DNA of 5,160 nt from contig CP059264.1 of assembly GCA_013693915.1 (NCBI GenBank), positions 226,407-231,566 on the forward strand, given 5' to 3'. The position numbers were made by a program, and so were the translations under genes. The notes beneath the pieces were generated by a model that did no database searches, was not told the DNA's origin, and saw only the letters and a program-made list of their open reading frames with translations. The stretch comes from Dechloromonas sp. (lineage in GTDB: Bacteria > Pseudomonadota > Gammaproteobacteria > Burkholderiales > Rhodocyclaceae). Shown here piece by piece: positions 1-5,160 of the stretch (position 1 is its first letter; each line of letters starts with the position of its first letter).

Positions 1-366
1 CCCCTTCCCTTCCTGCCCGGACTGGAATCGTGCGTCATCATTGAACGCCATGCGCACGCGCTGCTGCGCCAGCTCGATTTCGGCCCGGCGGTGATCGAGG
101 ACCGCGTCACGCTGGCCGAAGGACACTGGGTCCGCTTTGAAATCGCTCCGTCGCCGGCTCACCCCGGCGGCAGCCTGACCATCACGATCGAGGAGCCTGA
201 ACCGGCTTTCCTCTTTCTCCGCTTCGCCTACCAGACGACACTGGCCAGCCGGCCGGATTCCGAAGACCGCGCCTACATCGAATACGTCAAGTCCGCCTAC
301 CACCAGTCGGACGTCGATTGCGTGCGGCTGATCCGCACCCTCGCCGCCACCGGCAACCCGCAATAG
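1..366 (+). CDS. Unidentified protein, C-terminal part (5' end outside window)
   Basis: The reading frame is open from the first base and stops at TAG 364-366, giving 122 visible residues. An in-frame GTG at 91 could be read as a start, but the frame continues upstream without a stop and the upstream residues look equally protein-like, so I treat this as the end of a longer gene. The visible part is soluble and mixed. A segment around visible residues 35-62 alternates hydrophobic and charged residues as in beta strands (VRFEIAP, LTITIEE). A more helical tail follows, rich in Tyr, Ala and Arg (FLFLRFAYQTT, then YIEYVKSAYH). I see no membrane segment, signal peptide, catalytic motif or metal-binding cluster. 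I do not recognise the family and propose no function. Codon use matches the neighbours. The stop directly abuts that of the convergent ABC-F gene. Confidence 0.72.
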   Translation, partial: PLPFLPGLESCVIIERHAHALLRQLDFGPAVIEDRVTLAEGHWVRFEIAPSPAHPGGSLTITIEEPEPAFLFLRFAYQTTLASRPDSEDRAYIEYVKSAYHQSDVDCVRLIRTLAATGNPQ

Positions 367-1989
367 TCAGTTCAAGCCCTGGCTCGCCAGGTAGTCTTCA
401 TAGCCGCCGAGATAGTCGATGACCGAGCCATCGCCCTTGACCTCGAAGACCCTGGTCGCCAGCGATGAAACAAATTCCCGGTCGTGCGAAACGAAGACCA
501 GGGTCCCGGGAAATTTCTCGAGTCCGGTATTCAGCGATTCGATCGATTCCATGTCGAGGTGATTGGTCGGCTCATCCATGATCAGAACGTTCGAACGGAG
601 CAGCATCAGCTTGCCGAACAGCATTCGCCCCTGCTCTCCGCCGGAGATCACGTTGACCGGCTTCTTCACCTCGTCGCCCGAGAACAGCAGACGCCCCAGC
701 GTGCCGCGGATCAGCGTCTCGACGTCGCCGCCTTCGTAGCCGCCGGCGCGGACAAAGCCGGAGATCCACTCGGTCAGACTCGTCTCGGACGCGAACAGCG
801 CAGAGTGATCCTGCGAGTAGTAACCGGGCCTGGCTTTCTCGGCCCACTTGATCGTGCCGAACTGTGGTTGCAGTTCGCCCATGAGAAGCCGTAGCAGGGT
901 CGTCTTGCCGACCCCGTTCTCGCCAATGACGGCGACCTTTTCGCCGCCGTTGATCGTGAAGCCGAGATTGCTGAAGATCTTGCGCGGCGCACCCTCATAG
1001 GCGAACGAGACATTTTCGACCTCGACCGCCTGGCGGTGCAGCTTTTCCCTGTCGTCGTATTCGAAGCGGATCCACGGGTACTGGCGCGAGCTCGGCTTGA
1101 CGTCCTCCGGCTTCAGCTTGTCGATGAGCTTGAGGCGGCTCGTCGCCTGCTTGGCCTTGGAGGCGTTGGCCGAGAAGCGGCGGACGAAGGTCTGCAGTTC
1201 GGCGATGCGCTCCCTGGCCTTGGCGTTGGCGGCCGACTGCCGCTCGCGCGCCTGCGTCGATGCCTCCATGAAGTCGTCGTAGTTGCCCGGGTAGATCGTG
1301 ATCTTGCCGTAATCCAGGTCGGCCATGTGCGTGCACACCTGGTTCAGGAAGTGGCGGTCGTGCGAGATGATGATCATCGTCGACTCGCGATTGTTCAGCA
1401 CATCCTCCAGCCAGCGGATGGTGTTGATGTCGAGGTTGTTGGTCGGCTCGTCGAGCAGCAGGATGTCCGGATTGGCGAACAGCGCCTGGCACAGCAGGAC
1501 GCGCAGCTTCCAGCCGGGCGCCACCTCGCGCATCGGACCGTCGTGCTGCGCGATCGGAATGCCGACGCCCATCAGCAGTTCGCCGGCGCGGGCCTCGGCC
1601 GTGTAGCCGCCGTATTCGGCGAAATGGTGCTCGAGGTCGGCCGCCTTCATGTAGTCGTCCTCGGTCGCCTCCGGGTTGGCGTAGATCGCGTCGCGCTCCT
1701 CCATGCACGCCCACATTTCCTCGTGGCCCATCATCACCACGTCGAGGACGCGCATGTCCTCGTAGGCGAACTGGTCCTGGCGCAGGTAGGCCATGCGCTC
1801 GTGCGGATCCTTGGAAACGTTGCCCGCCGAAGGTTCGAGGGCGCCGCAGAGGATCTTCATGAAGGTCGATTTACCAGCGCCGTTGGCACCTATCAGGCCA
1901 TAACGGTAGCCCTCGCCGAACTTGACATTGACGTTCTCGAATAGAGGTTTGACCCCGAACTGCATGGTGATGTTGGCGGCGACAAGCAC
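367..1989 (-). CDS. ybiT: ABC-F family ATPase, YbiT type
   Basis: This is a complete 540-residue protein with two ATP-binding cassettes on one chain and no membrane segments, close to E. coli YbiT in length and sequence (about 530 residues). NBD1 has Walker [10 protein letters not shown] at 34-42, Walker B ILLLDEP ending about 182 with E181 as catalytic Glu, and H-loop SHD at 209-211. Its signature region reads EVAPGWKLR (155-163) instead of LSGGQ; E. coli YbiT, as I recall it, has the same variant. A charged linker at about 236-316 corresponds to the ABC-F P-site tRNA-interaction motif. NBD2 has Walker [10 protein letters not shown] (356-364), signature ISGGEQ (448-453), Walker B VLIMDEP with D472/E473, and H502. 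ABC-F proteins bind the ribosomal E site and modulate stalled or initiating ribosomes. I infer a housekeeping translation factor rather than antibiotic resistance. The GTG start is chosen because [11 protein letters not shown] matches the family N-terminus. A GGAA about 7 bases upstream is a weak ribosome-binding site. Confidence 0.95.
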   Translation of the reverse strand: MLVAANITMQFGVKPLFENVNVKFGEGYRYGLIGANGAGKSTFMKILCGALEPSAGNVSKDPHERMAYLRQDQFAYEDMRVLDVVMMGHEEMWACMEERDAIYANPEATEDDYMKAADLEHHFAEYGGYTAEARAGELLMGVGIPIAQHDGPMREVAPGWKLRVLLCQALFANPDILLLDEPTNNLDINTIRWLEDVLNNRESTMIIISHDRHFLNQVCTHMADLDYGKITIYPGNYDDFMEASTQARERQSAANAKARERIAELQTFVRRFSANASKAKQATSRLKLIDKLKPEDVKPSSRQYPWIRFEYDDREKLHRQAVEVENVSFAYEGAPRKIFSNLGFTINGGEKVAVIGENGVGKTTLLRLLMGELQPQFGTIKWAEKARPGYYSQDHSALFASETSLTEWISGFVRAGGYEGGDVETLIRGTLGRLLFSGDEVKKPVNVISGGEQGRMLFGKLMLLRSNVLIMDEPTNHLDMESIESLNTGLEKFPGTLVFVSHDREFVSSLATRVFEVKGDGSVIDYLGGYEDYLASQGLN

Positions 1990-2026
1990 GGTGATTCCGA
2001 TCTGCTGGATGGATGGAGGACGAAGG

Positions 2027-2042
2027 GCAGGATTTTACCTGC
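2027..2042. repeat. Short inverted repeat upstream of ybiT
   Basis: GCAGG (2027-2031) and CCTGC (2038-2042) are perfect complements around a six-base ATTTTA loop. On the + strand the stem could extend through two G-U pairs and one A-U pair (2024-2026 with 2043-2045). The loop read on the - strand is TAAAAT, the best -10-like hexamer for ybiT, so this could be a protein-binding dyad, a leader hairpin or chance. A 5-bp stem is short and there is no adjacent T-run that would make it a terminator. Confidence 0.3.
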
Positions 2043-2089
2043 TTTCAATGGGTTGACCGCGAATCGGAACCCCGCATCGCTGCCCTGCG

Positions 2090-2116
2090 GTGTAACATTC
2101 ACGTCCTCAGTTACAC
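2090..2116. repeat. Perfect 7-bp dyad upstream of gshA, possible operator
   Basis: GTGTAAC at 2090-2096 is the exact reverse complement of GTTACAC at 2110-2116, with a 13-base spacer. The arm centres are 20 bases apart, about two helical turns, as expected if a dimeric regulator binds one face of the DNA. The left arm overlaps the TAACAT -10-like hexamer and the right arm ends 3 bases before the possible TTG start of gshA and 24 before the preferred ATG. Bound protein would therefore sit on the likely gshA promoter. I do not recognise it as the site of a named regulator. Chance occurrence is possible. Confidence 0.4.
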
Positions 2117-2140
2117 GCCTTGTCGACACCCCGACCGCCC

Positions 2141-3433
2141 ATGGTTCCGCACCTGACCACCGCCCTCACCGGCCCCCTGCTCGAGCTCGAGCGCCGCTTT
2201 CTCGACAGCAGCACGCAGATCGAGCACTGGCTGCGCGGGCAGTGGCAGGAGCACACGCCGCCGTTCTATTCGTCGTGCGATCTGCGCAACTCCGGCTTCA
2301 AGCTGGCGCCGGTCGACACCAACCTCTTCCCAGGCGGCTTCAACAACCTGAACCCGGCCTTCCTGCCGCTGTGCGTGCACGCGGCAATGGTGGCGATCGA
2401 GAAAATCTGCCCCGATGCACGCAACCTGCTGCTGATCCCGGAGAACCACACGCGCAACCAGTTCTACCTGCAGAACGTCGCCCAGATCGCCGCCATCCTG
2501 CGCCAGACCGGCCTGAATGTCAGGATCGGCTCGCTGCTTCCGGACATCACTGCAGCGACTCCGATCGAGCTTGCCAACGGCCAGAGCCTGGTGCTCGAAC
2601 CGCTGGTCCGCTCGCAATACCGGCTCGGGCTCGACGGCTTCGACCCCTGCGCCATCCTGCTCAACAACGATCTCTCCGCCGGAATCCCGGAGATCCTGCG
2701 CAACCTCCACGAGCAGTTCATCCTGCCGCCGCTCAATGCCGGCTGGGCAGTGCGCCGCAAGTCCAACCACTTCGCCGCCTATGACGAAGTTGCCAGCAAT
2801 TTTGCCCGGGATATCGGCATCGACCCGTGGCGCATCAATCCCGCCTTCTCCGTCTGTCGCAGCATCAATTTTCACGAGCGCCAGGGTGAAGAATGCCTGG
2901 CTGCCAACGTCACCGCCGTACTCGACCTGGTACGCGAGAAGTATCGCGAATACGGGATTGCCGAGACCCCCTACGTCGTCGTCAAGGCCGACGCCGGCAC
3001 CTACGGCATGGGCGTCATGACGGTGCGCGATGCCGACGAGGTCGTTGCCCTGAACCGGAGGCAGCGCAACAAGATGAGCGTCGGCAAGGAGGGCCTGGAA
3101 GTCAGCGAGGTCATCATCCAGGAGGGTGTCCATACCTTCGAAACACTCAACGAGGCGGTCGCCGAGCCGGTCATCTACATGATCGACCGCTACGTGGTCG
3201 GCGGCTTCTACCGCGTCCATACCGGGCGCGGCAAGGACGAGAACCTCAATGCGCCGGGCATGCATTTCGAGCCGCTGGCCTTCACCACCGGCTGCAACCT
3301 CCCGGATTACGCATCGGGCAACCCGGATTCGCCGCCGAACCGCTTCTATGCCTATGGCGTCGTCGGCCGCCTCGCCTGTCTGGCCGCCGCCCTCGAACTC
3401 GAACGCACGTCCGCCGATGCCGGCAGCGGGTAG
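2141..3433 (+). CDS. gshA: Glutamate-cysteine ligase, A. ferrooxidans type
   Basis: It catalyses the first and usually limiting step of glutathione synthesis: ATP-dependent joining of the glutamate gamma-carboxyl to cysteine, in the cytoplasm. From ATG 2141 it is 430 residues long and essentially full length. It is not the E. coli GshA type but the separate family first described in Acidithiobacillus ferrooxidans and found in some proteobacteria. Conserved-looking stretches are FKLAPVDTNLFPGGFNNLNP (53-72), PENHTRN (100-106), VVVKADAGTYGMGVMTV (279-295), VIIQEG (324-329), then GGFYRVH (354-360) with ENLNAPG (367-373), and FTTGCNLPD (381-389). The last few blocks resemble ATP-grasp elements: nucleotide-binding Lys plus glycine loop, hinge, and Arg...Asn metal region. 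Start choice: in-frame TTG at 2120 would add seven residues (MSTPRPP), and neither start has a clear Shine-Dalgarno. I prefer ATG because MVPHL resembles the family N-terminus as I recall it. gshB follows after 7 bases. Confidence 0.92.
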   Translation: MVPHLTTALTGPLLELERRFLDSSTQIEHWLRGQWQEHTPPFYSSCDLRNSGFKLAPVDTNLFPGGFNNLNPAFLPLCVHAAMVAIEKICPDARNLLLIPENHTRNQFYLQNVAQIAAILRQTGLNVRIGSLLPDITAATPIELANGQSLVLEPLVRSQYRLGLDGFDPCAILLNNDLSAGIPEILRNLHEQFILPPLNAGWAVRRKSNHFAAYDEVASNFARDIGIDPWRINPAFSVCRSINFHERQGEECLAANVTAVLDLVREKYREYGIAETPYVVVKADAGTYGMGVMTVRDADEVVALNRRQRNKMSVGKEGLEVSEVIIQEGVHTFETLNEAVAEPVIYMIDRYVVGGFYRVHTGRGKDENLNAPGMHFEPLAFTTGCNLPDYASGNPDSPPNRFYAYGVVGRLACLAAALELERTSADAGSG

Positions 3434-3434
3434 G
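3429..3434 (+). promoter_or_regulatory. Probable ribosome-binding site of gshB
   Basis: GGTAGG lies 6 bases before the gshB ATG at 3441 and contains the gshA stop codon TAG (3431-3433). The match to AGGAGG is partial, but the spacing is right and it supports ATG 3441. Overlap of this site with the gshA stop suggests translational coupling of the two enzymes. Confidence 0.5.
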
Positions 3435-3440
3435 CAGACG

Positions 3441-4439
3441 ATGAGCCACGAACTTCCCGAGCCCCGCTGCCGCCCATTGAATCTCGCCTTTGTCGTCGAT
3501 CCGCTCCCGGGACTGAAAGCCTACAAGGACTCGTCGATCGCCATGATGCGCGCGGCGGCGTCCCGCGGTCACGCCGTCTTCGCCATCGACTGCGCGACGC
3601 TGGGCTGGCGCCGGCCCGAGTCGGCGCAGCCGGTGGGTGTCTTCGGCGTGGCCGTGCAGTTGCACATGCAGCCTGACAACCATGACTGGTTCCGCGAGAT
3701 CGGTCGCGACCGGATACCGCTCAGCGATTTCGACGCCGTCATCATGCGCCGGGATCCACCCTTCGACAACGAGTACCTGACCGCCACCTGGCTGCTCGAA
3801 CGCGCCGAAGCCGCCGGCGTCCGCGTCTTCAACCGGCCGCGCGCGCGCGACCATTCGGAGAAGGTGGCGATCGCCGAATTCCCGCAATTTGCTCCGCCGA
3901 CGCTGATCTCGCGCGACGTCGAGCAGTTGCAGCAGTTCATCGACGAGCACGCCGACATCATCCTCAAGCCGCTCGACGGCATGGGCGGCAGCCAGGTCTT
4001 CCGGGTCCGGGAGGCTGACCCGAACCGCAACGTGATCATCGAGACGCTGACCCGCGACGGCGGGCGGACCATCATGGCCCAGCGCTATCTCCCCGCGATC
4101 GTCGCCGGCGACAAGCGCATCCTGATCATCGCCGGCCAGCCGGTACCGTACTGTCTGGCACGCATCCCCAAGGCCGGCGAAACGCGGGGCAATCTCGCGG
4201 TCGGCGGCACAGGCGTCGCCCAGGCGCTGACAGCACGAGACCGCGAGATCGCCGAAGCGCTGGGCCCGGTCCTCCGTGACCGCGGTCTGCTGCTGGTCGG
4301 CATCGACGTCATCGGCGACCACCTCACCGAGATCAACGTCACCAGCCCGACCTGCATGGTCGAGATCCGGCAGCAGACAGGCTTCGACTCGGCGGCAGCA
4401 TTCATCGCGGCCCTCGAGCGGGAATGCGCCATTTCCTGA
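3441..4439 (+). CDS. gshB: Glutathione synthetase
   Basis: It adds glycine to gamma-glutamylcysteine using ATP and Mg2+, the second step of glutathione synthesis, in the cytoplasm. It has 332 residues against 316 in E. coli GshB; the extra length is mostly a 12-14 residue N-terminal extension before the first strand (LNLAFVVDPL, 13-22). The N-terminal substrate domain carries KDSSIAMM (29-36) and MRRDPPFDNEY (102-112). The ATP-grasp domain has ILKPLDGMGG (174-183, nucleotide Lys and glycine loop), MAQRYLPAI (212-220), the block from ARIPKAGETRG to NLAVGG (240-256), and EINVTSPTC (297-305) with E297 and N299 as likely Mg2+ ligands. All motifs expected for the family are present, so it should be active. 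The frame is open well upstream inside gshA, but ATG 3441 has a ribosome-binding site and avoids a 64-codon overlap. It ends TGA 4437-4439, inside the start of apbE. Confidence 0.96.
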   Translation: MSHELPEPRCRPLNLAFVVDPLPGLKAYKDSSIAMMRAAASRGHAVFAIDCATLGWRRPESAQPVGVFGVAVQLHMQPDNHDWFREIGRDRIPLSDFDAVIMRRDPPFDNEYLTATWLLERAEAAGVRVFNRPRARDHSEKVAIAEFPQFAPPTLISRDVEQLQQFIDEHADIILKPLDGMGGSQVFRVREADPNRNVIIETLTRDGGRTIMAQRYLPAIVAGDKRILIIAGQPVPYCLARIPKAGETRGNLAVGGTGVAQALTARDREIAEALGPVLRDRGLLLVGIDVIGDHLTEINVTSPTCMVEIRQQTGFDSAAAFIAALERECAIS

Positions 4440-5160
4440 TTCTTGCCTGCGCGCTGCTCGTAGCCGCCTGCAGCCGCACACCCGTGCAGGAACAGCAGGC
4501 TTACGTCTTCGGCACCCGGGTCGAGGTGCTCGTCGTCAGCGCCGACCCGGAGCGAGGGCGCGCCGCCATCGCCGCTGTCCTGCGCGAGTTCGACCGGCTG
4601 CACCGGGCCTACCACGCCTGGCAGGATTCGGAGCTGACCGCCCTGAATCAGGCCATTCTTTCCGGTCGACCGCACCAGGCCGGGCCGGAGCTGGTCGAAC
4701 TGATCCGCGAAGCGCTGGCCTTGTCGCGACAGGCCGAGCACCTGTTCGATCCCGGCATCGGCCGACTGGTGCGGCTGTGGGGCTTCCACGCCGAAGAATT
4801 CAAGGCCGAGCTGCCGCCAGCCGCCGCTATCGAAGCCTGGCTGGCGGCAAGTCCAGGCATCGCCGACCTCACCGTCAGCGGACCGACGATCAGCAGCCGC
4901 AACCCGCAGGTCGCGCTCGACTTCGGCGGCTACCTTAAAGGGGTCGCGCTCGACCGGGCCGCTGCCATCCTGCACAGCCAGGGCATCGACCATGCGCTGA
5001 TCAACATCGGCGGCAACGTCATGGCTCTTGGCAGCAAGGATGGCCGGAAATGGCGCGTCGGCATCCAGCACCCGCGCCAGCCCGGCCCGCTGGCCACGGT
5101 CGAACTCGCCGACGGCGAAGCGATCGGCACATCCGGCGACTATCAGCGCTATTTCGAGGT
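4424..5160 (+). CDS. apbE: ApbE-like FAD:protein FMN transferase lipoprotein (3' end outside window)
   Basis: Enzymes of this family transfer FMN from FAD onto a Thr or Ser of a target flavoprotein such as NqrB/NqrC or RnfD/RnfG, on the outer face of the inner membrane. The frame runs from ATG 4424 to the window edge without a stop: 245 residues of an expected 320-350. The N-terminus MRHFLILACALLVAAC is a lipoprotein signal with lipobox VAAC, so Cys16 should be lipidated. ApbE motifs follow: YVFGTRVEV (27-35), FDPGIGRLVRLWGF (108-121), LDFGGYLKGVALD (165-177, flavin-binding GG..KG), INIGGNVMALG (193-203) and GTSGDYQRYFE (235-245). The C-terminal Mg2+-binding segment lies beyond the window. 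The start overlaps the gshB end by 16 bases in another frame, implying co-transcription and probable translational coupling; GAGCGGG (4416-4422) is a weak ribosome-binding site. The flavinylated target is not visible. Confidence 0.93.
   Translation, partial: MRHFLILACALLVAACSRTPVQEQQAYVFGTRVEVLVVSADPERGRAAIAAVLREFDRLHRAYHAWQDSELTALNQAILSGRPHQAGPELVELIREALALSRQAEHLFDPGIGRLVRLWGFHAEEFKAELPPAAAIEAWLAASPGIADLTVSGPTISSRNPQVALDFGGYLKGVALDRAAAILHSQGIDHALINIGGNVMALGSKDGRKWRVGIQHPRQPGPLATVELADGEAIGTSGDYQRYFE

Larger units (their letters stand above)
1990..2140. promoter_or_regulatory. Divergent intergenic region between ybiT and gshA
   Basis: About 150 bases separate the ybiT GTG from the preferred gshA ATG, so promoters for both directions should lie here. 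Toward ybiT, TAAAAT (complement of 2032-2037) is the best -10-like hexamer, but I find no good -35 at 15-18 bases from it. Toward gshA, TAACAT at 2093-2098 is -10-like and is preceded directly by TG, again without a convincing -35 (the region near 2070 is C-rich). TTGACC at 2053-2058 looks like a -35 but lies 34 bases from TAACAT, which is too far. The region also holds the dyad at 2090-2116 and the hairpin at 2027-2042. That promoters lie here is inferred from the gene arrangement; the exact hexamers are weak guesses. Confidence 0.5.

Noticed and set aside
378..391. CCTGG-CTCG-CCAGG stem near the convergent stop codons as a bidirectional terminator
   Set aside because: The stem is only 5 bp and no T-run follows on either strand. 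It falls in the last codons of ybiT and is probably incidental.
1036..1944. A 302-codon open frame on the + strand antisense to ybiT
   Set aside because: It lies wholly inside the clearly real ABC-F gene in the opposite direction. The translation is a low-complexity Val/Leu/Arg/Asp/Ala-rich sequence typical of the mirror frame of high-GC coding DNA.
2006..2020. GGAT-type short tandem repeat upstream of ybiT
   Set aside because: There are only two to three imperfect copies, too few for a phase-variation tract, and it is not at a convincing promoter spacing.
2053..2098. TTGACC (2053-2058) and TAACAT (2093-2098) as one sigma-70 promoter
   Set aside because: The spacing is 34 bases, twice the 16-18 needed, so these two hexamers cannot form one promoter.
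2180..2191. Tandem CTCGAG CTCGAG palindrome at the start of gshA
   Set aside because: It encodes a Leu-Glu repeat with the commonest high-GC codons. Nothing suggests a function as a DNA site.
2111..3265. A 384-codon open frame on the - strand antisense to gshA, and similar ones at 3282-4481 and 4085-5071
   Set aside because: They are antisense to well-supported gshA, gshB and apbE, lack any recognisable motif, and have the biased composition of high-GC shadow frames.
3838..3849. Alternating (CG)6 run, possibly Z-DNA-prone or slippage-prone
   Set aside because: It sits within gshB coding Arg/Pro/Arg/Ala/Arg in a GC-rich genome, the frame is intact, and such runs are expected by composition.

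Overview
The window is high-GC coding DNA with almost no spacer. It most likely comes from a betaproteobacterial chromosome, perhaps a Rhodocyclales/Accumulibacter-type lineage. The basis is gene content: an Acidithiobacillus ferrooxidans-type glutamate-cysteine ligase immediately followed by a proteobacterial-type glutathione synthetase, and a close YbiT-type ABC-F protein. The organism is inferred; no rRNA or other phylogenetic marker is present.

Layout: (1) bases 1-366, + strand, the 3' end of a gene I cannot identify. (2) Bases 367-1989, - strand, a complete YbiT-type ABC-F ATPase whose stop codon directly abuts the stop of the first gene (convergent, zero-base gap). (3) Bases 1990-2140, the only real intergenic region, divergent between the ABC-F gene and the glutathione genes. 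It holds a perfect 7-bp dyad (arms at 2090-2096 and 2110-2116) and a small hairpin at 2027-2042. (4) From 2141 to the right edge, + strand, a compact run gshA - gshB - apbE. The gshA-gshB gap is 7 bases, gshB and apbE overlap by 16 bases, and apbE is cut by the window end.

Function: GshA joins glutamate and cysteine, and GshB adds glycine to make glutathione, both in the cytoplasm. The ApbE-like lipoprotein would act outside the inner membrane, attaching FMN covalently to a target protein. Its target is not in the window. The ABC-F protein is a soluble ribosome-associated ATPase, separately transcribed on the other strand.

I see no mobile element, CRISPR array, tRNA, rRNA, phage gene or obvious unknown multi-gene system. 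The region is largely ordinary housekeeping DNA. The points worth a second look are the inclusion of apbE in the glutathione operon, the ATP-grasp-like motif order in GshA, the dyad in front of gshA with the uncertain gshA start, and the unidentified gene at the left edge.
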